Of a stretch of DNA of 64,000 bases, positions 9,814-18,651 are shown piece by piece. The DNA is taken from the IMG/VR virus record IMGVR_UViG_3300045421_000501, positions 1-64,000 of that record. One strand, written 5' to 3'. The stretch comes from a virus. Under the pieces are notes generated by a model, which had not been told where the DNA came from, ran no database searches, and saw only the letters and a list, made by a program, of their open reading frames with translations. The position numbers and the translations under genes were made by a program. Position 1 is the stretch's first letter. Every line of letters starts with the position of its first letter.

Positions 9814-11214
9814 ATGTATAACGCAACTCAGTTGCAGAGAAAGTGGGCTCCTCTTCTAGAGGCAGAGGGTCTAGATAAAATCTCAGATCCACATAGAAGA
9901 GCAGTTACCGCTCAACTGTTAGAAAATCAGGAGAATGATTTACGTGAAGGTAGATCATTCCTATCAGAAACTGCACCAACTTTCAATACCGATCCTGCAG
10001 GAACAGGAAATCCAGGATTTTCTGGATCAGCAACGACTCCAGTTGCAGGTTTTGATCCGGTTCTAATTAGTTTAATTAGACGTGCAATGCCTAACTTGGT
10101 CGCTTATGACTTAGCAGGTGTTCAACCAATGAATGGTCCTACTGGACTCATTTTTGCAATGAGAACTAAGTATGACAATCAAAGAGGAACTGAAGCGTTC
10201 TTCAATGAGCCAAATTCTGCATTCTCAGCACAAAACTCTTCTGCTAATCTTACTCAAGGAGATTATACTGGTGGTGTTGATGGAGACAGCACTGTAGGTT
10301 TCGGTACAACTGCACAATCCGGAACAAATCCATCCATTCTAAATGGTGGTGCATCAAATGCATATAATGTAGGTCAAGGTTTCAGAACTCAAGATCTAGA
10401 ATCTCTTGGAGATGGTCCTGCAAATAATTTCCGTGAAATGTCTTTCTCAATCGAGAAAGTTAGCGTAACTGCAAAGTCAAGAGCACTCAAAGCTGAGTAT
10501 TCATTAGAACTTGCACAAGATCTCAAGGCTATTCATGGTCTTGATGCGGAAGCAGAATTGGCAAATATTCTTTCTATAGAAATTCTTGCCGAAATCAACC
10601 GCGAAATCATTCGTACCATCTATAAAGTGGCTGAGCCTGGTGCTCAAACCAATACAGCAACTGCTGGTATATTTGACTTGGATATTGATTCCAATGGTCG
10701 TTGGATGGTTGAGAAGTTCAAAGGTATGATGTTCCAACTGGAGCGTGATGCTAATGCAATCGCTCAGAGAACTCGTAGAGGAAAGGGCAATATGATTCTT
10801 TGCTCTGCCGACGTTGCTTCTGCACTTCAAGCTGCAGGTCAACTTTCATACTCTGATGCTCTAAGCAATAATCTACAGGTTGATGATACCGGAAATACTT
10901 TTGCTGGTGTTCTAAATGGTCGCTATAAAGTTTATATCGATCCATTTGCTGCAAACCTAAGTGCAGATCAATACTATGTAATGGGATATAAGGGTACTTC
11001 ACCTTATGATGCAGGTCTTTTCTACTGCCCCTATGTGCCTCTACAGATGGTACGTGCTGTTGGACAGGATACATTCCAACCAAAAATTGGATTCAAGACT
11101 CGCTATGGTATGGTTGCAAATCCATTTGCAGAAGGAACCGATGTTGGTGCAGGTCGTATCACCAATGATACAAACCGTTACTACAGAAGAGTAAAAGTTC
11201 AAAATCTAATGTGA
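9814..11214 (+). CDS. 23: Major capsid protein gp23
   Basis: Hexameric capsid shell protein, 466 aa. The N-terminal propeptide starts with QLQRKWAPLLEAEGL, very like T4 gp23. FLSE at residues 49-52 matches the gp21 cleavage pattern L-x-E and aligns with the known T4 FLTE site, so mature protein probably starts at Thr 53. The HK97-fold region follows with RRAMPNLVAYDLAGVQPMN. A strong AAGGAG ribosome-binding site lies 9 bp upstream and a good terminator follows. Just after the predicted cleavage site is a motif also found in the 80-aa protein at 36603. Confidence 0.97.
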   Translation: MYNATQLQRKWAPLLEAEGLDKISDPHRRAVTAQLLENQENDLREGRSFLSETAPTFNTDPAGTGNPGFSGSATTPVAGFDPVLISLIRRAMPNLVAYDLAGVQPMNGPTGLIFAMRTKYDNQRGTEAFFNEPNSAFSAQNSSANLTQGDYTGGVDGDSTVGFGTTAQSGTNPSILNGGASNAYNVGQGFRTQDLESLGDGPANNFREMSFSIEKVSVTAKSRALKAEYSLELAQDLKAIHGLDAEAELANILSIEILAEINREIIRTIYKVAEPGAQTNTATAGIFDLDIDSNGRWMVEKFKGMMFQLERDANAIAQRTRRGKGNMILCSADVASALQAAGQLSYSDALSNNLQVDDTGNTFAGVLNGRYKVYIDPFAANLSADQYYVMGYKGTSPYDAGLFYCPYVPLQMVRAVGQDTFQPKIGFKTRYGMVANPFAEGTDVGAGRITNDTNRYYRRVKVQNLM

Positions 11215-11231
11215 TTTTGAAATTATATTTT

Positions 11232-11259
11232 GACCTCCTGATAAAGGAGGTCTTTTTTT
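11232..11259 (+). terminator. Rho-independent terminator after gp23
   Basis: Perfect 8-bp stem GACCTCCT/AGGAGGTC with a 5-nt loop (GATAA), followed by seven T. It is positioned 18 bp past the major capsid stop. Confidence 0.9.
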
Positions 11260-11271
11260 ATGCAAATCTGC

Positions 11272-11279
11272 TATAAATA
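11272..11279 (+). promoter_or_regulatory. Late promoter TATAAATA downstream of the gp23 terminator
   Basis: Exact TATAAATA in CTATAAATAA, 12 bp after the terminator T tract and 19 bp before the small ORF at 11298. It restarts late transcription for the small ORF and gp3. Confidence 0.75.
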
Positions 11280-11297
11280 ATAATATATTTTATTAAT

Positions 11298-11462
11298 ATG
11301 TCAAAAAATCAATTGTCAAGAGATGAAATTCGTTGTTGGGTTCAAAAACTTAAACATGAATTATATTCAGAACAACCAAATAATTACATCAAAGATCCTA
11401 AACAAATTGCTCACAGATATTTGGAAAGAGTTCTGAATAAGATCGATGAATATCGTTACTAA
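11298..11462 (+). CDS. Small conserved protein between gp23 and gp3
   Basis: A 54-aa ORF starting ATG (MSKNQLSRDEIRCWVQKLKH) and ending IDEYRY, directly downstream of a late promoter. It is charged and predicted helical. Codon use matches neighbours and it fills the gap between terminator and gp3. I recall small ORFs at this site in other cyanophages but no function. Confidence 0.65.
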   Translation: MSKNQLSRDEIRCWVQKLKHELYSEQPNNYIKDPKQIAHRYLERVLNKIDEYRY

Positions 11463-11486
11463 ATACAGTTAGCTTGGGAAGTTGAC

Positions 11487-12065
11487 TTGTCTGCAAATTA
11501 CACACAATCTCCATGCTCACTTCAGGGAGTATCGAATAAAAATTTTTTATCACTAATAGGATTTAAACTTATTATCAATCGATGCCCTAAAGTGAGTTTT
11601 TTATGCAATGCTGCGACTGTACCGGGACTGCAATTGGGAAATGCTAAACAGTCAACATACTTAAAAGATATTCCTATACCCGGAGATAAAATAATCTATG
11701 ACGATTTGCAAGTAAGATTTCTTGTAGATGAGGATATGGAAAATTATCTTCAACTTTATAAATGGATTACTGGATTGGGATATCCGGAAAGTTTAGATCA
11801 ATTTTCACAACTAAAAGAAAATGATAGATTCTTTCCAAGTAGTGATCCAAGAGATCCTTACAATGAAAGATCAGATGCTACTTTGCAAGTATTGAATAGT
11901 AATTTTAATTCTTCAGTTTCTTTTGGATTTAGGGATATGTACCCAACAAATTTATCTCCAATTCCTTTTGACGCAACTTTTGAATCTCAGACTTATTTTA
12001 CGGCAAGTTGTAATTTTAAGTACACTATATTTAATATTATTGATATAAATGGAAACAAAGTCTAG
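11487..12065 (+). CDS. 3: Tail completion / sheath-terminator protein, gp3-like (TTG start)
   Basis: 192-aa protein at the place where T4-like cyanophages carry gp3, the tail-tube terminator that caps the tail before head joining. The frame opens at the stop at 11460, so the first plausible start is TTG at 11487, with GGGAAG 5 bp upstream; no ATG exists near it. Motifs include NRCPKVSFLCNAATVPGLQLG and DIPIPGDKIIYDDLQVRF, which also resemble the tail-tube fold. That fold is shared by gp19, gp54 and gp3, so the exact homologue is uncertain; gp3 rests mainly on position. Confidence 0.7.
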   Translation: MSANYTQSPCSLQGVSNKNFLSLIGFKLIINRCPKVSFLCNAATVPGLQLGNAKQSTYLKDIPIPGDKIIYDDLQVRFLVDEDMENYLQLYKWITGLGYPESLDQFSQLKENDRFFPSSDPRDPYNERSDATLQVLNSNFNSSVSFGFRDMYPTNLSPIPFDATFESQTYFTASCNFKYTIFNIIDINGNKV

Positions 12066-12498
12066 TATTAATTTAGAAAAAATTCAACAAATGTGGGAAC
12101 TAGATTCTCAAATAGATCCTGATAATTTGCATAATGAATCATTAAAAATTCCAGTTTTACATTCAAAATATTATAATTTATATAATACATTATTACTATT
12201 AAAAAAAAATATAGAGATACAAAAAAATAATATTCTCATACAAAGAAAAAAATATTATACAGGAAAAGCTTCTACAGAAATCTATAAGGAAGAACCATTT
12301 CCATATAAAATTCGTGATAAAGAAGATTTAAATTTATATCTAGATGTTGATGAAAAACTTTCAAAAGTTAAATTAAAAATAGAATATTATGATGTTATGC
12401 TTAGATATATTGAAGAAATTCTTCGAATGATTACGAATCGTACTTATCAAATTAAAAACGCAATCGAATGGAATAAATTTCAAGCAGGTTATGGCTGA
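12049..12498 (+). CDS. uvsY: Recombination mediator UvsY
   Basis: Loads UvsX recombinase onto gp32-coated ssDNA. The 149-aa protein begins with LEKIQQMWELDSQID and LKIPVLHSKYYNLY, ending with the family NAIEWNKFQAGYG; T4 UvsY is 137 aa. It overlaps gp3 by 17 bp and uvsW by 8 bp. The order uvsY-uvsW matches T4. Lys-rich helices dominate the centre. Confidence 0.92.
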   Translation: METKSSINLEKIQQMWELDSQIDPDNLHNESLKIPVLHSKYYNLYNTLLLLKKNIEIQKNNILIQRKKYYTGKASTEIYKEEPFPYKIRDKEDLNLYLDVDEKLSKVKLKIEYYDVMLRYIEEILRMITNRTYQIKNAIEWNKFQAGYG

Positions 12499-13945
12499 TT
12501 TATCAATTCTAAAAAAGAACGAAGTATATTTGAAAATTCAATGCGAAGCACATATAAAATATGAACTTCAAGATCAATTTACATTTGAAATACCAAATGC
12601 AAAATTTATGCCTCAATACAGAAATAAGTATTGGGATGGAAAAATTCGTCTTTTTTGTATTGAGAAAGGTGAAATATATGTGGGACTTTTAGATAAATTA
12701 ATTGTTTTTTGTAAGAATCACGATTATACATTTGAATTTGAAAATAATAAATTTTACGGACTTCCATATGAAGAAAATGAAATGATCTCTGAGGAAGGAA
12801 TAAAAGATTATATGTCAAATATATGCAAATATAAACCAAGAGATTATCAATTAGATGGAGTTTTTGATGCCCTTAAAAAAAATCGAAGATTAATTATATC
12901 ACCAACTGGTTCAGGAAAATCTTTAATGATTTATTCTGTAATTCGATATCATGCAGAACAAGGAAGAAAAATTCTAATAGTTGTTCCAACTACATCTCTT
13001 GTAGAACAAATGTACAAAGATTTTGAAGATTATGGATGGGATAGCGAAAAATATTGTCATAAAATTTATTCAGGAAGAGAAAGAATTAGTGAGAAACAAG
13101 TTACTATAACAACTTGGCAATCAATCTATAAAATGGATCGAAAGTGGTTTGATCCATATGAAGTTATTGTTGGAGATGAAGCTCATCAATTTAAATCAAA
13201 ATCTTTAATTACTATAATGACTAAATTGGCAGATGCAAAATATCGTTATGGGTTTACTGGAACATTAGATGGAACTCAAACTCATAAGTGGGTCTTAGAA
13301 GGATTGTTTGGTCCATCATATAAAGTTATTAATACAAAAGAACTGCAAGATGCCGGATATTTGGCAAAATTGAGTATTAAAGTTTTACTTTTAAAACATG
13401 AACCTCAAATATTTGAAACTTATGAAGATGAAGTTCAATATCTAATTGGCAATGAAAAAAGAAATAAATTTATTCGCAATCTTATATTAGATCTAAAAGG
13501 AAATACTTTGGTTCTTTTTAGTAGAGTTCTAACTCATGGACAGATACTTTTTGATCTCATAAATAATGATAAGCGAAAAGTTTTTTTTATTCATGGTGGT
13601 GTAGACGTAGAAGAAAGAGAACAGGTTCGCAAAATAACTGAACAAGAGAATAATGCAATCATAATTGCATCTTTTGGAACTTTTAGTACTGGAATAAATA
13701 TAAAAAATTTACATAATGTAGTTTTTTCTTCACCTAGTAAATCTAGAATTAGAACTCTTCAATCAATTGGAAGAGTTCTGAGAAAAAGTGAAAATAAACT
13801 TAAAGCTGTTCTTTATGACATTGCAGACGATTGTAAAAAAGGTTCAAGATCTAATTATACTTTAAATCATCTTGTTGAGCGTATCAAATACTACAACGAG
13901 GAAAAATTTAATTATGAAATCATCCAAATCAACTTCCAAAAATAA
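12491..13945 (+). CDS. uvsW: UvsW RNA-DNA and recombination helicase
   Basis: Superfamily 2 helicase that removes R-loops at origins and drives branch migration. The N-terminal double-stranded-DNA binding domain of about 110 residues is followed by Walker A PTGSGKS (138-144), DEAH box GDEAHQ (228-233), GFTGT motif III and the C-terminal helicase domain with QSIGRVLRKSE (motif VI). Length 484 aa is close to T4 UvsW (503 aa). Its 3' end overlaps the next gene by 32 bp. Confidence 0.95.
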   Translation: MADLSILKKNEVYLKIQCEAHIKYELQDQFTFEIPNAKFMPQYRNKYWDGKIRLFCIEKGEIYVGLLDKLIVFCKNHDYTFEFENNKFYGLPYEENEMISEEGIKDYMSNICKYKPRDYQLDGVFDALKKNRRLIISPTGSGKSLMIYSVIRYHAEQGRKILIVVPTTSLVEQMYKDFEDYGWDSEKYCHKIYSGRERISEKQVTITTWQSIYKMDRKWFDPYEVIVGDEAHQFKSKSLITIMTKLADAKYRYGFTGTLDGTQTHKWVLEGLFGPSYKVINTKELQDAGYLAKLSIKVLLLKHEPQIFETYEDEVQYLIGNEKRNKFIRNLILDLKGNTLVLFSRVLTHGQILFDLINNDKRKVFFIHGGVDVEEREQVRKITEQENNAIIIASFGTFSTGINIKNLHNVVFSSPSKSRIRTLQSIGRVLRKSENKLKAVLYDIADDCKKGSRSNYTLNHLVERIKYYNEEKFNYEIIQINFQK

Positions 13946-14330
13946 TAACGATCAATTTTATGCATCAATTAAACTTGTAAGTGGCGAAGAAATACTTTCA
14001 TATGTTATTGTTGATGAGGTAAATGGAAATATTAAATTTTTATTAGATTCTCCAATCGTACTCAAAGATATTATAAATTTAAAAGATGGAACCAGTATTG
14101 GTTATCAATTTGAACCATGGATGAAAATACCTGAAGATGATATGTTTATTATTGATATGGAAAAAATAATTACAGTAAGTGAAATTACAAATAAAAAATT
14201 AATTGAACTTTATATAAATTTTGTTGCAAATGGTTATAGAGGTAAACATAATAAATTAACAAAGGAAATGGGATATATTTCTTCTGTTAATGAGGCTAGA
14301 TCTATATTAGAAAAACTTTATAATAATTAA
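13914..14330 (+). CDS. Sm-like fold protein, copy 1
   Basis: 138-aa protein. I prefer the ATG at 13914 over the upstream in-frame start, which would run inside uvsW for 74 bp. After a Ser/Lys/Asn tail, residues about 13-100 resemble an Sm/Hfq-like beta barrel: FYASIKLVSGEEILSYVIVD, FLLDSPIVL, a YQFEPWM stretch and a final ITVSEIT strand. The same order of elements occurs in the 87-aa protein at 24383. A structure of a cyanophage-derived Sm-like protein is known, which supports the idea. RNA binding is inferred only. Confidence 0.6.
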   Translation: MKSSKSTSKNNNDQFYASIKLVSGEEILSYVIVDEVNGNIKFLLDSPIVLKDIINLKDGTSIGYQFEPWMKIPEDDMFIIDMEKIITVSEITNKKLIELYINFVANGYRGKHNKLTKEMGYISSVNEARSILEKLYNN

Positions 14331-14382
14331 ACCTATTATATTTTTAACTCCGACAGAGTTATTATACTGATATTCCAAAGAC

Positions 14383-14412
14383 TTGTCAAGCCCTATACAA
14401 ATATGCTATAAT
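14383..14412 (+). promoter_or_regulatory. Host-type sigma-70 promoter for gp55
   Basis: TTGTCA (14383-14388), 18-bp spacer, TATAAT (14407-14412) with a TG element one base before the -10. Expected start is about 14419, 23 bp before gp55. It suggests early or middle expression of the late sigma factor. Confidence 0.7.
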
Positions 14413-14441
14413 GATTATTATGAAAAGTAAATTTATTAAAA

Positions 14442-14918
14442 ATGACTGTAATGGTAAAAAAGAGATCTGAACATTATGTAAATAATAAAGAATTTTTACA
14501 TGCCCTAATTGTCTATAGGAACAAAGTAAAAGAAGCAAAAGAAAATGGAAATACAAAACCAAGAATTACAAATTACCTTGGGGAATGTTTTTTGAAGATT
14601 GCGACTCATTTGTCATATAAACCAAATTTTGTAAATTATATGTTTAAGGATGATATGATTTGCGATGGAATTGAAAACTGTGTTCAATATATTCATAACT
14701 TTGATCCAGAAAAATCTTCAAATCCATTTGCATATTTTACTCAAGTTATTCATTATGCTTTTTTGAGAAGAATACAAAAGGAAAAGAAACAATTAGAAAT
14801 TAAACAAAAAATAATTGAAAGAACTGGATACGATGAAGTTTTTGTTGCCGATGAACATGGTGACACTACTAGCTATAATCAAATCAAAGATGCGATTCAA
14901 TACAGATCTAATCGATGA
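14442..14918 (+). CDS. 55: Late-transcription sigma factor gp55
   Basis: Small sigma-70-family factor directing host RNA polymerase to TATAAATA late promoters. The 158-aa protein has a region-2-like core: ITNYLGECFLKIATHLSYKPNF and FDPEKSSNPFAYFTQVIHYAFLRRIQKEKK, the last being the classic -10-binding helix. T4 gp55 is 185 aa. Starts at 14442 or 14451 are both possible; neither has a clear ribosome-binding site. It overlaps gp47 by 4 bp. Confidence 0.92.
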   Translation: MTVMVKKRSEHYVNNKEFLHALIVYRNKVKEAKENGNTKPRITNYLGECFLKIATHLSYKPNFVNYMFKDDMICDGIENCVQYIHNFDPEKSSNPFAYFTQVIHYAFLRRIQKEKKQLEIKQKIIERTGYDEVFVADEHGDTTSYNQIKDAIQYRSNR

Positions 14919-15955
14919 AAGTAGCAATCATAACAGATCAACATTTTGGATTCAAAAAGGGATCAAAACTTTATCATGATTATTTTCTTAAATTTTATAA
15001 TCAAGTTTTTTTTCCATATTTGGGAAAAAATAAAATTACTACTATTCTTGATTTGGGTGATACTTTTGATAGTCGTAAGACTATTGATTTTTATTCTCTC
15101 GACTGGGCAAAGAAAAATTATTTCGATGTTATTCGAGACAATAAAATACAGTTGTATAGTGTTGTGGGAAATCACACCGCATTTTATAAAAATACCAATG
15201 AAATTAATACTATCGACTTACTTTTACGAGAGTATGATAATATTACAGTTATTCATGAGACCACAGAAATAAAAATTGATAATTTAAACATTCTTTTTAT
15301 TCCATGGATAAATTCTGAAAACGAGCAAATTACAATTAAAAAAATAAATGAAACCAAATCTAAAGTCGCAATGGGACATTTAGAATTAAATGGATTTTAT
15401 TCACATATTGGACATGTAATGGAAGATGGAAATGATTCCACTCCATACGATAAATTTGATAGAGTATTTTCGGGGCATTATCATACTCGTTCAAACAATG
15501 GAAAAATTTTTTATTTGGGAAATCCATATCAGATGTTTTGGAATGATCTTTCCGATATTCGGGGATTTCATATTTTTGATACAGAAACTTATAACCTCGT
15601 TGCAGTAAATAATCCATTTGATTTATATAAAATTATTCACTATGATGATACTCCATATCAAATATTTAATTTTTCAGAATGCGAAGGTAAAATACTTAAG
15701 TTACTTGTAAAAAATAAGTCAGATAAAAATCAATATGAAAAATTTATAGAATGTATATTGAAAGCAAATCCAGCAGATTTGAAAATAGTAGAAAAAATAA
15801 ACTCAGTTTATCTTGAAGATGAATTTTTAGAACAGACAGAAGATACATTTACAATATTAGATAAGTATATTGAAGAATTAGATACAAATCTAAATAAAGC
15901 TAAGATGAAGAATCTAATAAAAGATATCTATCAACAAGCTTGCGAGGTAATGTAA
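14915..15955 (+). CDS. 47: Recombination endonuclease subunit gp47 (Mre11/SbcD-like)
   Basis: Nuclease half of the gp46/gp47 complex that resects DNA ends for recombination-dependent replication. Metallophosphoesterase motifs are all visible: DQHFG (8-12), GDTFD (48-52), GNH (85-87), a GHL and the late GHYHTRS. 346 aa against 339 in T4. One DUF3110 gene separates it from gp46. Confidence 0.95.
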   Translation: MKVAIITDQHFGFKKGSKLYHDYFLKFYNQVFFPYLGKNKITTILDLGDTFDSRKTIDFYSLDWAKKNYFDVIRDNKIQLYSVVGNHTAFYKNTNEINTIDLLLREYDNITVIHETTEIKIDNLNILFIPWINSENEQITIKKINETKSKVAMGHLELNGFYSHIGHVMEDGNDSTPYDKFDRVFSGHYHTRSNNGKIFYLGNPYQMFWNDLSDIRGFHIFDTETYNLVAVNNPFDLYKIIHYDDTPYQIFNFSECEGKILKLLVKNKSDKNQYEKFIECILKANPADLKIVEKINSVYLEDEFLEQTEDTFTILDKYIEELDTNLNKAKMKNLIKDIYQQACEVM

Positions 15956-16221
15956 TGTATATCATTTCAGTAGAAGGAATGGAGGATGGTGCATATGCAG
16001 TACAAAATGAAAATGGAGATAAAGTAGTTTTTTTCTTTGAGGAACTTGATGATGCAAAAAGATATGCTATGATGTTAGAAGAAGATCAACATCCTTCAAT
16101 GTGTGTTCTTGAGGTTAATTCAAAACGAGCAGTTGAAGTATGTGAAAAAACGGGAGTAAAATATACAATAATAACTGGAAATGACATCGTAATTCCACCA
16201 TCTGAAGATGATTACATTTAA
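15955..16221 (+). CDS. DUF3110-family small protein
   Basis: 88 aa from ATG 15955, which shares one base with the gp47 stop; the upstream in-frame ATG would add MRGNV. It resembles DUF3110 proteins of cyanobacteria and plastid-bearing plants: an N-terminal strand, then FFFEELDDAKRYAMMLEEDQ and a C-terminal strand pair. The function of this family is unknown to me. It overlaps gp46 by 14 bp, so it is probably co-translated with the gp47-gp46 nuclease and was likely acquired from a cyanobacterial host. Confidence 0.75.
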   Translation: MYIISVEGMEDGAYAVQNENGDKVVFFFEELDDAKRYAMMLEEDQHPSMCVLEVNSKRAVEVCEKTGVKYTIITGNDIVIPPSEDDYI

Positions 16222-17920
16222 AAAAATAAAGTATAAAAATTTCCTTTCATCCGGAAATATTTTTACATCAATAGATTTAAACAAAACAAATAATACTTTA
16301 ATTGTTGGTCAAAATGGATCGGGTAAAAGTACAATTTTAGATGCTCTTTGTTTTTGTTTATTCAATAAACCATTTCGAAAAATTAATAAAAATCAATTAA
16401 TAAATTCTATAAATGAAAAAGATTGTATTGCAGAAGTTGAATTTTCAATAAACGAATCCAATTATAAAATTATCAGAGGAATAAAACCAAATATATTTGA
16501 AATCTATGTAAATGGAGTTAAATTGAATGAAGATTCTTCTTCTGTTGATCAGCAAAAAATATTAGAACAAACTATTTTAAAACTAAATTATAAATCATTT
16601 ACTCAGATTGTAATTCTTGGAAGTGCTTCGTTTGTTCCTTTTATGCAACTCGCATCTTCACATCGAAGAGAAATAATTGAAGATTTACTTGATATTAAAG
16701 TATTTTCTGCAATGTTGGATATCATTAAAGTAAAAATAAAAGATTCTAAAGATACATTAAAAACTTTAGAATTAAAAAAAGAAAATGTTGCAGAAAAAAT
16801 TATTATGCAACAGGATTTTATTAAATCAATTGAAGAGAGTGGACAAAAAGATATTCAAGAAAAAAATAATAAGATAGTTGAATGTCAAAATGAAATCATT
16901 GAATATAATCAAAAGGTAGAAAATCTTTTATCTTTAGTCAAAGAAAAGCAAGAAGAAACTAAAAAATATTGTGATGCATCAGAAACGCTTCGTAAACTTG
17001 GAACATACAAAGAAAAAATATCAAATAAAAAACAAAACTCAAATGAAGATTTAAATTTTTTCAATAAAAATTCGGTTTGCCCTACATGCACACAAAATAT
17101 TGAAGAAGATTTCAGAGTAAATAGAATTAAAGAACTTCAAGAAATTCTTGATACATATGAAAAGAATCTTCATCAAATTGAAGAAACTCTTGAAAAAGAA
17201 GAATTTCGAGAAAAAACTTTTTCTGATCTTCAAGGAGAAATTACCAATTTACAAAATGAAATTTCAAAAATTAATATTAAAATTTCTAACTCAAATAAAT
17301 TACGAAATAATCTTGAACAAGAAATTCAAACTATTACCAATAGAATTGAAAACACAAATACTGAACATGAAAAATTAAGTGAATATAAAAAAAATTTGAA
17401 AGATATATTATCAGAACTGCAGAATATAAAAAATAATTATGATTATTATCTTCAAGTTAATTACCTACTAAAAGATGATGGAGTTAAAAGTAATATTATT
17501 CGCAAGTATCTTCCACTTATAAATCAGCAGGTAAATAAGTATTTGGAATTGATGGATTTTTACATCAATTTTAATTTGGATGAAGAATTCAATGAAAGAA
17601 TCGAAACTCCTATTCATGAAAAATTTTCATATGCATCTTTTTCTGAAGGTGAAAAAATGAGAATTGATTTATCTCTATTGTTTACTTGGAGAGAAATTGC
17701 AAAAATGAAAAATAGTGTAGTTACAAATTTATTAATTATGGATGAAGTATTTGATAGTTCATTGGATGGAATGGGAACAGATGAATTTATGAAAATTATT
17801 AAGTTTATTGTAAAGGATGCAAATATATTTGTAATTAGTCACAAGAATGAACTTCACGATAAGTTTGAAACAGTTTTAGAGTTTGAAAAAATTAAAGGAT
17901 TTTCTCAAATAAAAACTTGA
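16208..17920 (+). CDS. 46: Recombination endonuclease subunit gp46 (Rad50/SbcC-like)
   Basis: SMC-like ATPase partner of gp47. Walker A GQNGSGKST (34-42), Q-loop region, long coiled coils on both sides of a zinc hook CPTC (291-294), signature FSEGEKMRIDLS (about 478) and Walker B LLIMDEVFD (about 509). 570 aa against 560 in T4. The coiled-coil region is very AT-rich and Lys/Glu/Asn-rich. The -35 box of the hli promoter starts within its last codons. Confidence 0.96.
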   Translation: MITFKKIKYKNFLSSGNIFTSIDLNKTNNTLIVGQNGSGKSTILDALCFCLFNKPFRKINKNQLINSINEKDCIAEVEFSINESNYKIIRGIKPNIFEIYVNGVKLNEDSSSVDQQKILEQTILKLNYKSFTQIVILGSASFVPFMQLASSHRREIIEDLLDIKVFSAMLDIIKVKIKDSKDTLKTLELKKENVAEKIIMQQDFIKSIEESGQKDIQEKNNKIVECQNEIIEYNQKVENLLSLVKEKQEETKKYCDASETLRKLGTYKEKISNKKQNSNEDLNFFNKNSVCPTCTQNIEEDFRVNRIKELQEILDTYEKNLHQIEETLEKEEFREKTFSDLQGEITNLQNEISKINIKISNSNKLRNNLEQEIQTITNRIENTNTEHEKLSEYKKNLKDILSELQNIKNNYDYYLQVNYLLKDDGVKSNIIRKYLPLINQQVNKYLELMDFYINFNLDEEFNERIETPIHEKFSYASFSEGEKMRIDLSLLFTWREIAKMKNSVVTNLLIMDEVFDSSLDGMGTDEFMKIIKFIVKDANIFVISHKNELHDKFETVLEFEKIKGFSQIKT

Positions 17921-17945
17921 CATCTGTTTATTTTTTCTATATAAT
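17917..17945 (+). promoter_or_regulatory. Perfect-consensus sigma-70 promoter for hli
   Basis: TTGACA (17917-17922), 17-bp spacer, TATAAT (17940-17945). Expected start near 17952, 17 bp before hli. A full-consensus host promoter fits strong early expression. Confidence 0.88.
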
Positions 17946-17968
17946 GTGGTTGAAAATCTTCAAATATT

Positions 17969-18187
17969 ATGACAGTAACGACTGAAGATGGCGGACGCCA
18001 AAACATGTTCGCTAAAGAACCAAAAATGTACATCGATTCTGAGGTAAAAAATCAAATGGAAAACAATGTCTATGAAACTCATAACGAACGAGCAGAAAAA
18101 TTGAATGGAAGACTTGCAATGCTCGGCATAATTGCTGCTCTAGGAGCATATGAACTTACCGGACAACTTATTCCTGGTATTTGGTAA
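17969..18187 (+). CDS. hli: High-light-inducible protein (Hli/HLIP)
   Basis: Single-helix chlorophyll-binding family protein thought to protect photosystems of the infected cell. The 72-aa protein has a polar N-terminus and the HLIP helix with signature ERAEKLNGRLAMLGI, followed by IPGIW. It has its own perfect promoter and a terminator hairpin, so it is a monocistronic unit inside the replication block. Host-derived auxiliary metabolic gene. Confidence 0.95.
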   Translation: MTVTTEDGGRQNMFAKEPKMYIDSEVKNQMENNVYETHNERAEKLNGRLAMLGIIAALGAYELTGQLIPGIW

Positions 18188-18190
18188 TAT

Positions 18191-18214
18191 AAAGGGGATC
18201 TAATGATCCCCTTT
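18191..18214 (+). terminator. Terminator hairpin after hli
   Basis: Perfect 10-bp stem AAAGGGGATC/GATCCCCTTT with a 4-nt loop (TAAT). The downstream T tract is weak, so efficiency is uncertain. Confidence 0.75.
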
Positions 18215-18287
18215 ATCATTATTTACACCAATGACATTTTGGATCAATCATTAATATTATTTGAATGTGTTTTATTTATTTAAATAT

Positions 18288-18316
18288 TTGCGATTATCGA
18301 TATGATATGCTATAAT
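18288..18316 (+). promoter_or_regulatory. Sigma-70 promoter for the gp45 operon
   Basis: TTGCGA (18288-18293), 17-bp spacer, TATAAT (18311-18316) with TGC just before it. The predicted start at about 18323 excludes the TTG at 18322 as start codon for the following gene. Confidence 0.72.
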
Positions 18317-18333
18317 GCTGGTTGAACTTTATT

Positions 18334-18651
18334 ATGATGGATATGTCTAACAACGAGTTTTGGAAATATAATGAGGATTTAACACTGAAAATAATAGAAG
18401 AATATATTAAGGGAACATATAATTCTCATTATGCATCTGATAAATCTAAAGTTCAAGTTTTGGATATTATTGATGCTATTGGAGATGGAATTCCATTCTG
18501 CAGAACAAATTTAATTAAATATTCGGCTAGATTTGGTAAAAAGAATGGATTTTCAAAATTGGATGCAATGAAGATTATTCATTATGGCATTCTTCTTTAT
18601 CACTTTGCTGGATTTCACACTAATATTAAAAATAATAATGAAAATTTCTGA
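18334..18651 (+). CDS. DUF3310-like protein upstream of gp45
   Basis: About 105 aa; ATG 18334, 18337 and 18343 are all possible and none has a clear ribosome-binding site. The core contains SHYASDKSKVQVLDIIDAI, then FCRTNLIKYSARFGKKNG and a terminal amphipathic helix. This HY, FCR-N-IKY, R-GKK-G order resembles the phage family DUF3310 (related to T7 gp1.7 nucleotide kinase). Nothing shows kinase activity here. It overlaps gp45 by 14 bp. Confidence 0.6.
   Translation: MMDMSNNEFWKYNEDLTLKIIEEYIKGTYNSHYASDKSKVQVLDIIDAIGDGIPFCRTNLIKYSARFGKKNGFSKLDAMKIIHYGILLYHFAGFHTNIKNNNENF

Noticed and set aside
10504-11194. Extra ORFs inside gp23
   Set aside because: Shadows of the capsid gene in other frames with unlikely amino-acid composition.
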